A DNA stretch of 64,000 nt from CAJQQK01 sp049116495. GTDB lineage: Bacteria; Pseudomonadota; Alphaproteobacteria; Rhizobiales; Hyphomicrobiaceae. The translations under genes were made by a program, and so were the position numbers. Positions 1-8,803 of the stretch are shown in pieces. Each line of letters starts with the position of its first letter. Positions within the stretch are counted from its first letter, which is position 1. The notes under the pieces were generated by a model that saw nothing but the letters and a program-made list of their open reading frames with translations, was not told the origin of the DNA and searched no databases. The DNA lies in NCBI GenBank assembly GCA_049116495.1, contig JAGDYV010000036.1, positions 55,337-119,336 on the forward strand, read 5' to 3'.

Positions 1-1230
1 CTTTCCGTGCAGGAGCGGAAGCAGCGACCTGCCTTCGACAATATGTTGCGGAGGCTCGGCACCGGCGGCCTCAATGAAGGTTGGCACAAGATCAATGCTT
101 TCTACGAGCGAGTCGCAAACGGTCCCGCGCGAAGCGTTTGCTGCATCAGAGGGATCATAGATGATCAGCGGGACTTTCGTGGACGCGTCGTGAAAGAATG
201 TCTTCTCCCCCATCCAATGGTCGCCAAGAAAGTCACCATGATCGGAGGTCAACACCACCATCGTGTCTTCCATTCGTCCCGTCTCTTCAAGCCATTTGAT
301 GAGGACGCCCATCTGGTCGTCGACCTGCTTGATGAGCCCCATGTAGGCCGGGATGACGGCCGCTCGAACGTGATCCTTGCTGAAGCTTTTGCCGATCGGG
401 TTGTCCATGAATGCCCGAAGCACCGGGTGCGCGTTTTGATACTCCTCGTCTGATCGGACCGGCGGCACGATGTGTTCGGACGTGTACATGGAGTGATACG
501 GTTCCGGTACAATGTAGGGCCAGTGTGGCTTGATGTACGAGAGGTGGCAGCACCACGGCGCGTCGGCCTGTGCGATAAACTCCATGCCTCTGCGGGTAAG
601 ATAGGGCGTTTCACTATCCTCCTGCGCAATGTTGGCGGGCTGGGTCGCATTTTTCAGAAACCAGCCGGACAGAACATTGTCGTCGTCATCTATCCCGGAA
701 TTGGCATAATCGTGCCAAGGGTTGTCGCTGTCGTAGCCGCGTTCGCGCAAGTAGTTGTTGTAGGTTTCGGCCGGTATCTCATCGTAAGTCCCATCGGGGC
801 CTTCCGGAAGCATGCCATCATCGCGCTCGAAAACATCAAAGCCGCATTCTGCAACGCGGGCCCCAATCAGCGAGTCCGGTGCCAGTCCCAACCGCGCCAT
901 GCCCTCGGCGTCCGCTCGCATATGCGTCTTCCCAACCAGCCAGCATGACATCCCGGCTTTGCGCAGATGATCTCCTAACGTCTGCTCGCCGACTTTGAGT
1001 GGAATTCCGTTCCAAGATGCACCATGAGAATGGACGTATCGCCCCGTGTAAGTCGACATTCGCGAGGAGCCACAGATTGGAGATTGTATGTATGCGCGCG
1101 TGAAGCGCACACCACGTTTGGCGAGCTGATCAATGTTCGGTGTTTTCAGATACGGATGACCATAGCAGCTGAGGTAGTCCCAGCGGAGCTGATCGAACAT
1201 GATGAATAGTATGTTTTTCGCCTTGGCCAT
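1..1230 (-). CDS. Phosphonate monoester hydrolase / sulfatase family protein (3' end cut by window edge)
   Basis: An open frame of 410 codons runs off position 1. It has the alkaline-phosphatase/sulfatase fold. Asp13 (FIMFDQLRWD) and a late TSDHGD motif near residue 326 are metal ligands. C53 in CGSSRMSTYTGR is the cysteine that sulfatase maturation converts to formylglycine. The CGSSR form (Ser instead of Pro after Gly) and the ICGSSRM context resemble phosphonate monoester hydrolases and phosphodiesterases more than classical CxPxR arylsulfatases. No signal peptide is seen, so it is probably cytoplasmic. Likely substrates are phosphonate or phosphate diesters or sulfate esters. The family is promiscuous, so the true substrate is open. 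The C-terminal part lies outside the window. Confidence 0.85.
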   Translation of the reverse strand, partial: MAKAKNILFIMFDQLRWDYLSCYGHPYLKTPNIDQLAKRGVRFTRAYIQSPICGSSRMSTYTGRYVHSHGASWNGIPLKVGEQTLGDHLRKAGMSCWLVGKTHMRADAEGMARLGLAPDSLIGARVAECGFDVFERDDGMLPEGPDGTYDEIPAETYNNYLRERGYDSDNPWHDYANSGIDDDDNVLSGWFLKNATQPANIAQEDSETPYLTRRGMEFIAQADAPWCCHLSYIKPHWPYIVPEPYHSMYTSEHIVPPVRSDEEYQNAHPVLRAFMDNPIGKSFSKDHVRAAVIPAYMGLIKQVDDQMGVLIKWLEETGRMEDTMVVLTSDHGDFLGDHWMGEKTFFHDASTKVPLIIYDPSDAANASRGTVCDSLVESIDLVPTFIEAAGAEPPQHIVEGRSLLPLLHGK

Positions 1231-1377
1231 CGCTTCAGTTCCATCTTCGCCGGACACATTGAGGCGGCATTCTCACAGCTTCCTGACAACCACGCAACGG
1301 CGTCGTCGTTGCCATCTTCGACACCCGCGATAGGACGCTTGTTCCGATACAATTTTTTCTGCGAGTTGCAAACGAAA

Positions 1378-3006
1378 TCAATCGAGTAGATTGACCGGCA
1401 GATAGGACCTGACGGTGACGATCCTTTTCGATGATCGGTCTCGCATCACGTACTCGCGGTATGGAGGCAACTCACCATCAGGTTGAGCTGCCGCCGTGAA
1501 ACCTCTCAGGATGACATAGTCTTGCGAGCGGTCGCCGGAAATGACGAGAGGTTGGTCGCGAAATGAGATGTTGCCCGGATCCACAATTATGCCATTGGCC
1601 GCGCCGTTCCGCAGGTCAATTGAGCGAATGTGGAATTGCTGGTTCTTCGAAAACCGCACATAGCCGCCCCGACTGACGATCATGCGCAGGTTTTTGCGAC
1701 GCGCCACTTTGTCGGCCAGACCGGGATAAAACGGTACCGCTGCAAGCGCCGACGCGGTTAGAAACGGCGGCCTTGGCGGTAAGGCGACACGTATGCCGCG
1801 CGCGAAAACAAACCCCTGCCAGCGACGCTGACCCATCTTCACCCGTGCGACGAGACCATCGTTTCCGTGCTCTATGCGCCAAGCATAGCTGGGATGCAAC
1901 CAGACATGGTCGCCGTCCTCATCGCCGCTGACGCGCACCAACCGATTGGTAGGCAGCGTATTACCAGGCCGGACGAGAAGAACATCCGGTAAGGCGTTGG
2001 CGAGGTCGACCACATCGATACGCCGCCGGACATCGGTCTGGAGGTAGTGGAAGCCGCCGTTTTCGGAAGTGGCGACAATTGTCGAGTGCTCAAGGTCCGC
2101 CCGCAAGCGCGCGCGAGGGCGTTCGCCCGTGACCGTGACAGATGGTGCAATCCCTTCGACAGTGGCGAGCGGGCCGTTGTCGGTGTCGTTTGGTTTGGCA
2201 GGCTTCCAACAAGCCGGTTCGGCAAGGACGATACGATCAGATCGATCGGCCGTGAATTGGATATCTGCGTGCGCGACATGTCGGAAGGCATGAAGACTGA
2301 GGCCCATGACATTTGGGCTATCGTTGCGCATATTGATGAACGCCTTTTGCCCAAGCGGGCCAACCTGTTTTGATGGTATGGCGATCCAACCCGATTGCTC
2401 CCAGCGTACGATTGAAATTGCTCCGGCGGTGGAGGCGGTTGCTGACACCGGCTTTTGCGATCCAATCGCGGGGGCAGGCTGTTGCGGCATCGGCACTATT
2501 GTTCGTTCGGGACGAGTCAGGATCAGAGTTCCCGGCGGTGCCTTGAATGTCAATTCGCCAAAAGTTTGCGATTGGCCGCGAAAGAACTGAATGTCGTCGC
2601 GTTCCTTTTCAGTCCGCCAATCGATATCGGGATCCAGGACAACGGTGTCAAAAAGATCTGCTGTGACTTCGACATTGCCGCCGGCTGCTTCAAAGAATGA
2701 CTGCGGAAGGACAAAGGTGTCGAACTGGCCATTGCGCATATCGATGTGTTCCATCGAGATCAGGCGCCTGCCCGTCAGGAAGGCATCGCTGGGTCCGCCG
2801 ACGCGTATTGTGTCGCGACCGCCACCGCCGTTCATTGTGATCGGGAATTCCGAATGAACGAGCGGTAGTATGGTCTTGTTGTCCAGCGCCACTGCAGTGC
2901 GTTCAAGCTGTGCGGCACAAGTCTCTGCAATTGCGCTGTGCGTGAACCCGCCCACAAGCAACACAATAGCTTTTAATGGTGTGCTCCAGATCGCCGGTCG
3001 CATCAC
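1378..3006 (-). CDS. Secreted hypothetical protein with four degenerate adhesin-like repeats
   Basis: A 542-residue protein with a Sec signal peptide (hydrophobic stretch about residues 10-25, AIA then ETCAAQ as likely cleavage region). I recognise no named family for the whole protein. Four degenerate units are visible at about 60-130, 205-267, 300-376 and 445-502. Each carries an IDLRN-like or IDMRN-like strand, then a segment ending in a xxGDxxDxVxL pattern; two of them end in a Trp a few residues later. This resembles the GDGD-type modules near the ends of large RTX/VCBS adhesins (for example GGGGRDTIRV at 60-69). There are no full nonapeptide RTX repeats. It is probably extracellular or outer-membrane associated. 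It stands alone, divergent from the Rieske gene. Confidence 0.6.
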   Translation of the reverse strand: MMRPAIWSTPLKAIVLLVGGFTHSAIAETCAAQLERTAVALDNKTILPLVHSEFPITMNGGGGRDTIRVGGPSDAFLTGRRLISMEHIDMRNGQFDTFVLPQSFFEAAGGNVEVTADLFDTVVLDPDIDWRTEKERDDIQFFRGQSQTFGELTFKAPPGTLILTRPERTIVPMPQQPAPAIGSQKPVSATASTAGAISIVRWEQSGWIAIPSKQVGPLGQKAFINMRNDSPNVMGLSLHAFRHVAHADIQFTADRSDRIVLAEPACWKPAKPNDTDNGPLATVEGIAPSVTVTGERPRARLRADLEHSTIVATSENGGFHYLQTDVRRRIDVVDLANALPDVLLVRPGNTLPTNRLVRVSGDEDGDHVWLHPSYAWRIEHGNDGLVARVKMGQRRWQGFVFARGIRVALPPRPPFLTASALAAVPFYPGLADKVARRKNLRMIVSRGGYVRFSKNQQFHIRSIDLRNGAANGIIVDPGNISFRDQPLVISGDRSQDYVILRGFTAAAQPDGELPPYREYVMRDRSSKRIVTVRSYLPVNLLD

Positions 3007-3240
3007 GTTGCCTCATGGATCGCTTCTTTCGCAGGATCGGCATAGCCAATGGAGAAAACGTTAACTCAGGCGTTACGCCCGTTCGAATTTGTAGGTCATG
3101 CTTAACAGGTATCAAGGCGCATCAAGTCGATACTGGATATGGACAAGACGAACCGGTGTGATGCGGGCTATAAGCGAATGAAGAAGACGGTGAAGGATGC
3201 CGGCCGGGGGCCGAACCGGGAGAAAACCAAGGGGACAAAG

Positions 3241-4434
3241 ATGGATAGAGCGGCCGAGATCAACATTCTGAAGAAGCTGCTGCACTACGCTGAAACCAAG
3301 TCCACGGCGATGGCTGATGCACCATGGTACAACGAAGTCTCGGCCTATACCTGTCCGCAACGTCACGCCAGCGAAGAAAAGCTTCTAATTCGGGAACGGC
3401 CACTGGTGATGGGGCTCTCGTGTGACTGGCCGACATCCACAACCTTTCGCACCGATGACTATGCCGGTGTGCCGATCCTTACGGTGCGTGGTGGCGATGG
3501 CAAGCTGCGCGCCTTCCTCAACGTTTGCAGGCATCGCGGCGCCAAGGTCGCGGAAGGTTGTGGTGAGGCAACGGCATTCACCTGCCCATATCACGCCTGG
3601 ACCTATGGCAGCGATGGAGCGTTGCGCGGGCTACCGGAGGAGGAGCCATCCTTTCCGGGCGTTCGGGCCGAGAGAGCGGGATTGACGCCGCTGCCGCTTG
3701 CTGAGAAATACGGCATGGTCTGGGTTATACCCACTCCGGCTGTCGATGGCAGCACCGATTTCGATATCGAGCCTTGGCTCGGTGGCCTCAGTGCCGACCT
3801 CGCATTCTGGAAGCTTGATGGCTACCACTTCCATGACCGCCACATTCACACCGAGGAAATGAATTGGAAGCTGCTCGTGGACACATTCCACGAGGGCTAC
3901 CATTTCGGCTTCCTACACAGCGAGTCGCTACGCGGGATTTTGCTCCATAACATTAGTGACTTCGAGACGTTCGGGCCGAATTTTCGATTGGTCTACCCGC
4001 GGCCTAAACTCGATCGTTTGCGAATGACACCTGAAGCGGAGTGGGATCTGATGTGGAATACGACGCTGGTCTATTCGATGTTTGCCAACACGATTCTGTC
4101 ACCGCAAGGCGACCACATGGAAGTCTTCCGAATTCTGCCTGTGCCGGGAAAGGTTGACCGGGCCATCATGGAGACCTCATTATACATTCCGAAACCGGTT
4201 GAGAATGCCGAAGAGAAGCGGCATTGGGATGCCAATCTGGCGCTCACGGTCAAGGTGGTCACGACCGAGGATTTCCCGGCGAGTCGGACCATGCAACTCG
4301 GGTTCGGCTCAGGAGCACAGTCGCACGTCGTCTATGGCCGCAATGAGCCGGCGCTGGCGCATTATCACAAGTCAATTCGGCATGCGCTTGGGCTACCCGT
4401 CGACGATGGCGTGCACGAGAGCGCTGAGCCTTAG
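3241..4434 (+). CDS. Rieske non-heme iron aromatic ring-hydroxylating oxygenase, alpha subunit
   Basis: 397 residues if started at the ATG preceded by AAGGGGAC; an in-frame ATG at 3139 would add 34 basic residues of low plausibility. The N-terminal Rieske [2Fe-2S] motif is complete: C96-x-H98 and C115-x2-H118 (CRHRGAK and CPYHAW). The catalytic domain has the mononuclear iron signature D214, H221, H226 in LLVDTFHEGYHFGFLH. The family dihydroxylates, monooxygenates or demethylates aromatic rings using electrons from a reductase and sometimes a ferredoxin. No beta subunit, ferredoxin or reductase gene is nearby, so electron donors must come from elsewhere. It ends 15 nt from the convergent Ldh-family gene. 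Confidence 0.92.
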   Translation: MDRAAEINILKKLLHYAETKSTAMADAPWYNEVSAYTCPQRHASEEKLLIRERPLVMGLSCDWPTSTTFRTDDYAGVPILTVRGGDGKLRAFLNVCRHRGAKVAEGCGEATAFTCPYHAWTYGSDGALRGLPEEEPSFPGVRAERAGLTPLPLAEKYGMVWVIPTPAVDGSTDFDIEPWLGGLSADLAFWKLDGYHFHDRHIHTEEMNWKLLVDTFHEGYHFGFLHSESLRGILLHNISDFETFGPNFRLVYPRPKLDRLRMTPEAEWDLMWNTTLVYSMFANTILSPQGDHMEVFRILPVPGKVDRAIMETSLYIPKPVENAEEKRHWDANLALTVKVVTTEDFPASRTMQLGFGSGAQSHVVYGRNEPALAHYHKSIRHALGLPVDDGVHESAEP

Positions 4435-4449
4435 GTTGGAACCGTTATT

Positions 4450-5514
4450 CTAATCGAGCAGCCATGGCGCCGCAGCCGCCTGTGCGATCTGGCGAACCTG
4501 TGCCATCAATCCGGAACCTACCGGAATGCCATCGCGCAGGCGCGCCTCAGCCAGCAACCATTGTGGATCGCCGGCGACCATGACAGGTTGCCCGGGATCA
4601 ACCGGCGGTGTGCCGCGTAGCGCGCCGAGAAACGTCGCTACGTCGTCTTCGAAATCGCCGGCGCTGCGGAAAATGGCCGGATCGATCGCCATGAAAAAAT
4701 GGCCGATGTCCATGCCGATCGGCTTCTTAGTATGTTCCGGGTCGGTGATCAGCGTGGCGCCTGAGAGGCAGGAGCCAAGGATGTTCACCATTACCGACAA
4801 TCCATAGCCTTTGTAGCTCGAATTCTCCGGCGAACCGCCCAGCGACGTCAGTGATCCGCCTTTCTGCTTTGCGACCAACGGGTCGTTAGACGGGCGGCCT
4901 TCGCTGTCCAGCACCCAGCCGTCCGGTGTCGGGAGGTTTTCATTCGCCTTGTTGCGAATGCGGCCCGCGGCAACCGTCGTCGTTGCCATATCGAGAAGAA
5001 ACGGCGTGCTGTCCGCACTCGGGGCCGCGAACGACCACGGATCGGTACCAAGCCTTGCCTGTTTGCCAAATGTCGGTGCGACCTGAACACTGGAGGCCGA
5101 TGTGCAGGTCATGCCAACAAGGCCGGCGTTTGCTGCCATCAGCGTGTAGAACCCGGCAGCGCCGAAATGGGCCGATGCGCGCACCACCGTGGCGGCCATC
5201 CCGACAGTTTTGGCCTTTTCGATCGCAGCCGACATGGCAAAGTGTGCCGGCACGTGGCCGAGCCCACCACCGCCGTCGATGACGGCCGACACCGGCGTCT
5301 CAGAAATGACCCGCGGTTCGGCGTCCATGCGCGCTCGACCATTGCGGCGCAACAAATCGTAGCCAGGGATCATCGAAATGCCGTGACTATCGACACCGTG
5401 CAGATCTGCCCATGCCAGTACCTCGGCGGTGATCTCGGCGTTATCCTCGGGCATACCCCAACCGAGCAGGATCGCTTTCAATTGCGCGCGGTGATCGTCA
5501 TACGTGGCAGGCAT
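4450..5514 (-). CDS. Ldh family (malate/L-lactate/ureidoglycolate dehydrogenase type) oxidoreductase
   Basis: 354 residues. The sequence follows the LDH2/MDH2 family throughout: AWADLHGVDSHGISMIPGYD near the N-terminus, and the SSYKGYGLSVMVNILGS and DIGHFFMAIDP segments typical of the C-terminal half. These NAD(P)H-dependent enzymes interconvert 2-hydroxy and 2-keto acids (malate, lactate, ureidoglycolate, sulfolactate). The start at 5514 is chosen because GAGGA lies 8 nt upstream; a longer frame starting at 5544 lacks such a site. It is convergent with the Rieske oxygenase and divergent from the DpgC-like gene. The substrate cannot be inferred from context. Confidence 0.88.
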   Translation of the reverse strand: MPATYDDHRAQLKAILLGWGMPEDNAEITAEVLAWADLHGVDSHGISMIPGYDLLRRNGRARMDAEPRVISETPVSAVIDGGGGLGHVPAHFAMSAAIEKAKTVGMAATVVRASAHFGAAGFYTLMAANAGLVGMTCTSASSVQVAPTFGKQARLGTDPWSFAAPSADSTPFLLDMATTTVAAGRIRNKANENLPTPDGWVLDSEGRPSNDPLVAKQKGGSLTSLGGSPENSSYKGYGLSVMVNILGSCLSGATLITDPEHTKKPIGMDIGHFFMAIDPAIFRSAGDFEDDVATFLGALRGTPPVDPGQPVMVAGDPQWLLAEARLRDGIPVGSGLMAQVRQIAQAAAAPWLLD

Positions 5515-5665
5515 TTTTTGTTTCCTCGACGTTTGGCAGACCAACGGAATTTTCGACTAAGCGCGACGCGCTTGACACCTATTTGAGGCAACCATACGGT
5601 CCGAGCGAGTTCAAGCTGGAAAACATCCGGCTTTCGATGAGGCTGGTTCAACGGGAGATGCTGCG

Positions 5666-7033
5666 GTGACATCTGATGTTCGGTCACGTTTTGAAGTTGG
5701 CACTGGATCGAATAGCAAGCCGCCAATGACCGGTGATTTTTCCGTTGATGCAACCGCATGCTCCAAGCTCTGGAGTGAATGCGCCGCGCAACTCGCCGAT
5801 CTTCCAGCGAAAGCTGAGCGCAGCGAAACCCAGCAATCGGTTGCTGAGGAAATCTTGGCCTCGGGGCGTCGCGCCCGCACCGCGTTCCTTGGCCGGCATG
5901 TCGAGGCGCTCTACGGCAAGCTGACCAAGGACTTCACGGAGAAGCGGCGCGTCGAAGAGATTGCGGTCGAGGTTGCGCGGCTGGTACCCGGGCTCGTACC
6001 CGATGATGAAGTGTTGCAACGCGAAGGCGCGCTTGAGCAGAAGAACAAGGATGGTCATGAGATTGATCAAGGCATCCTGTTCAATGCCATTCTCGCCAAT
6101 GAGCGCTGCGGGCTCGATCTGTGTCATGCGATGCTGCTGCCCAAACCTGCTTCATTGGAACTGGCCGAAAAATTCGCGCGCGAAGGCCGTATAGATCTTG
6201 GCAGTGCCTACATTGATCGCGTCGGCAAGGTATCGACTGTTCGCTTCAATAACCCGCGCTATTTGAACGCCGAGGACGAGTCGACACTGGTCAATGTGGA
6301 AACCGTCGTTGATCTGGCTTTGCTCGATGCGGCCACCGACATCGCCATATTGCGCGGTGCGCCAATCGAAAGCGGCAAGTATGCCGGCAAAACGGTATCG
6401 AGCACAGGCATCAACCTAACGCATCTTTATCAGGGCAAAATTACGTTTCTCTGGTACCTGATCCGTGACCTGGGTTTCGTCAATAAGATGTTTCGCGGTC
6501 TCGCCTATCCTGATGTGCCACCGGGCGAAGTCGACGGTGATACGCTGGAAAAGCCCTGGATTGGCACGGTTGAAAAGTTCGCCATTGGCGGTGGTTGCCA
6601 GTACCTGCTCGCAACAGATTTTGTCGTCGCCGATTCGTCTGCCTACCTCACACTGCCGGCGCGCAAGGAAGGCATCATTCCGGGTGTCGCCAACATGCGC
6701 CTGCCGCGATTTGTCGGAGATCGGATCGCCAGACAGGCGATACAGTATGAGCGCCGCATCGATTGTGACAGTCCCGAAGGGCGCCTGATCTGCGATCTGG
6801 TTGTGGAACCTGAAAAATTTGACGTCGAACTGGACGCGGCAGCCCAGCGGTTGACCAGTTCCGGTGTCGTCAGCGCGGCAAGCAACCGACGCGCGTTCCG
6901 TGTCACTGAAGAACCCCTCGACGCGTTTCGCCGTTACATGGCGGTTTACGCACGCGAGCAGGCGGCCTGTCATTTTTCGCCAGCGCTGATCCGCAATTTG
7001 GTACATTTTTGGGATGCGCAGAATCGACGATAA
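5666..7033 (+). CDS. DpgC-like dioxygenase, crotonase superfamily ((3,5-dihydroxyphenyl)acetyl-CoA 1,2-dioxygenase family)
   Basis: 455 residues, GTG start with GGGAG 8 nt upstream. A roughly 180-residue helical N-terminal domain precedes a crotonase core (about 185-420) with the oxyanion-hole segment FAIGGGCQYLL at 305-315 and PARKEGIIPGVANMRLP after it. This architecture and length match DpgC, the metal- and cofactor-free dioxygenase that turns dihydroxyphenylacetyl-CoA into the ketoacid used for dihydroxyphenylglycine in glycopeptide antibiotics. Ordinary enoyl-CoA hydratases are about 260 residues and lack the N-terminal domain. None of the DpgA/B/D partners is here. A role in opening or oxidising an aromatic acyl-CoA in catabolism is an inference. 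Confidence 0.8.
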   Translation: MTSDVRSRFEVGTGSNSKPPMTGDFSVDATACSKLWSECAAQLADLPAKAERSETQQSVAEEILASGRRARTAFLGRHVEALYGKLTKDFTEKRRVEEIAVEVARLVPGLVPDDEVLQREGALEQKNKDGHEIDQGILFNAILANERCGLDLCHAMLLPKPASLELAEKFAREGRIDLGSAYIDRVGKVSTVRFNNPRYLNAEDESTLVNVETVVDLALLDAATDIAILRGAPIESGKYAGKTVSSTGINLTHLYQGKITFLWYLIRDLGFVNKMFRGLAYPDVPPGEVDGDTLEKPWIGTVEKFAIGGGCQYLLATDFVVADSSAYLTLPARKEGIIPGVANMRLPRFVGDRIARQAIQYERRIDCDSPEGRLICDLVVEPEKFDVELDAAAQRLTSSGVVSAASNRRAFRVTEEPLDAFRRYMAVYAREQAACHFSPALIRNLVHFWDAQNRR

Positions 7034-7101
7034 GTGGTTCGTTTCTGCGCTTTGGGGCGCCTGGAAAAGCACCGTCTAGCTCGCCTCCCCAGGCCTGCCG
7101 C

Positions 7102-7377
7102 CTATTTGTGCTGAGCTGCGATCTTCAGGCAGCCGTGACTGCGGCCGAACTTGCCACGTTTCCCCCAGTAATCGCGTTGCCAGTTACATTTCTTGCGGGC
7201 ACGCTCGCAGGCCGTGCTCATTTTCTTGCGATGCGTTCCGGCTGTCGAGATGCGGCGCCCCGACGTGTCTTCTGCCGAATAGACGCAATAGGCTTTGGCA
7301 AAAACAGGCGTCACCAATGAAGCGGAGATTGTGGTGGCCAGCATTGCGGTCGCAGCCACGCCCAGAAGAGTTTTCAT
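7102..7377 (-). CDS. Small secreted cysteine-containing hypothetical protein
   Basis: 91 residues. A clear signal peptide (MKTLLGVAATAMLATTISAS, cleavage near VFA-KAYC) is followed by a basic mature domain of about 65 residues with four cysteines (YC, AC, KC, GC), suggesting two disulfides in the periplasm. The start at 7377 is used because AGAAGG lies upstream and the signal peptide begins there; an in-frame ATG at 7419 would place 14 polar residues in front of it. I do not recognise a family. It stands alone between the DpgC-like gene and an alpha/beta hydrolase. Confidence 0.6.
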   Translation of the reverse strand: MKTLLGVAATAMLATTISASLVTPVFAKAYCVYSAEDTSGRRISTAGTHRKKMSTACERARKKCNWQRDYWGKRGKFGRSHGCLKIAAQHK

Positions 7378-7752
7378 GATCAAGGGTCCTTCTAACCGAT
7401 TAGGTTTGTTGCGGTGCATCTAGTGTGCACAACCGTCTGTCGCGCGAGCCGCTGAAGAGGTTCAATGTGAACCGGGAAAAAATCGAAGCCGTCCAAAGTT
7501 GGTCCGCAGTTGACAGCTGCAGGTCCATCGCGGAGGCCCGTCGATCCAGACTTTCGGCCTGTCGTGGCGCCTCGATAACCCACCTGAGCAGCGTCAAGAA
7601 TCCAAGTCCATGATGAGACGGTGCCGTCACCGGCAACTATATTGCTTCACGATCGTGCAGCTCGTTTCCCCGTTGAAAAATGGAGGGTAAGAGCCAGGCA
7701 CTTTCATCTCGAAGCTTTTTGATTTGCAATCGACTTCAAACGGGAGCGGATT
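7378..7752. other. Intergenic region with inverted repeat and a motif shared with 23.8 kb
   Basis: 375 bases with no convincing gene. It holds the leader of the small secreted protein (minus strand). The inverted repeat GGTTCA-ATG-TGAACC lies at 7459-7473. The string CATCTAGTGTGCACAAC lies at 7417-7433 and recurs almost intact at 23814-23832. The ribosome binding site of the downstream hydrolase (CGGGAGCGG) is at its right end. No clear sigma-70 promoter was found. Confidence 0.4.
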
Positions 7753-8649
7753 ATGGCCATCGCTATAATGGATGACGGCATTGAACTGTATTATGAGGAA
7801 GCAGGTAGCGGCGTCCCGATTGTGTTCGTTCACGAGATGACCGGTGATTCCCGCATATGGGAACCGCAGATGCGCTACTTCTCGCGATTGTTTCGCTGTA
7901 TTTCCATCAATGCTCGCGGCTATGAGCCCTCTTCCATTCCAGAAGATCCGTCCGCCTATTCCCAGCAACGCGCTGCAGATGACATTGCTGGCCTGCTTCA
8001 ATACCTGGATATCGAGAGTGCCTATATCGTGGGTTTGTCAATGGGCGCGTATACGGCACTACACTTTGGCATTCTTCACGGCGAAATGGCACGCGGTCTT
8101 GTCGTAGCCGGATGCGGGCATGGGTCGGCCCGCGATGTTACTGAAATCTGGCCAGCTCAAGCACGGCGTATGGCAGAGCGTCTTGAAAACGAGGGCATGC
8201 AAACGGTTGCGCAATCGTATGCCAATAGCGCCTACCGCGTTCAGTTTCGCGACAAGGACCCACGAGGGTGGTCAGAGTGGGCAGCCCGGCTCGCGGATCA
8301 CTCGGCAAAAGGGCTCGCTTTGTCAGTTCGCGAGGTGCAAGGCAAGCGACCGAGCGTTCTCGATCTTGAGGTTGAATTGTCGGCATTGGAAATCCCCGTC
8401 CTGTTGATGGTCGGTGATGAGGATGAGCCAACGTTGGAAATGAACCTCTATATGAAACGCACGTTGCCGATGAGCGGCCTCGAAGTGTTTTCGAAGACTG
8501 GTCACGCTATCAATTCAGAAGAACCCGCGCGGTTCAACGCGAGCGTGGAGCATTTCTTCCATCGCATTGCGCTCGGCCATTGGGTGACGCGAGGTAGCGA
8601 AGCACGTCATACCGAGATCTGGTTGCCCGATGATGAGAGCGGGAACTGA
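7753..8649 (+). CDS. Alpha/beta hydrolase
   Basis: 298 residues. Nucleophile elbow GLSMGAY with Ser96, an acid in the LMVGDEDEP strand and a C-terminal catalytic His in KTGHAIN complete the triad of the family. FVHEMTGDSRIW near residue 25 is the oxyanion-hole region. There is no signal peptide, so it is cytoplasmic. These enzymes hydrolyse esters, enol-lactones or the C-C bonds of ring-cleavage products. Its closest relatives in style are 3-oxoadipate enol-lactonase-like hydrolases, but I would not assign that activity. It is a single gene, with a GGGAG-like ribosome binding site. Confidence 0.85.
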   Translation: MAIAIMDDGIELYYEEAGSGVPIVFVHEMTGDSRIWEPQMRYFSRLFRCISINARGYEPSSIPEDPSAYSQQRAADDIAGLLQYLDIESAYIVGLSMGAYTALHFGILHGEMARGLVVAGCGHGSARDVTEIWPAQARRMAERLENEGMQTVAQSYANSAYRVQFRDKDPRGWSEWAARLADHSAKGLALSVREVQGKRPSVLDLEVELSALEIPVLLMVGDEDEPTLEMNLYMKRTLPMSGLEVFSKTGHAINSEEPARFNASVEHFFHRIALGHWVTRGSEARHTEIWLPDDESGN

Positions 8650-8803
8650 CCACCGCCTGACCAGCGCGGTCGCTCGATCAACTTTTCAGCGCTGCGTCAG
8701 CGACGAATGCCAGACTGAAGTATTAGCTGCATGCACCGGATGCCGAGGAGCACCGGTGCCGCTCTCTATATCGTGTAACTCAGGGTCGGTGATCAACGGG
8801 CAA

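Noticed and set aside
7..948. Plus-strand open frames over the first kilobase
   Set aside because: They are mirror frames of the minus-strand sulfatase-fold gene, whose translation shows intact family motifs throughout.
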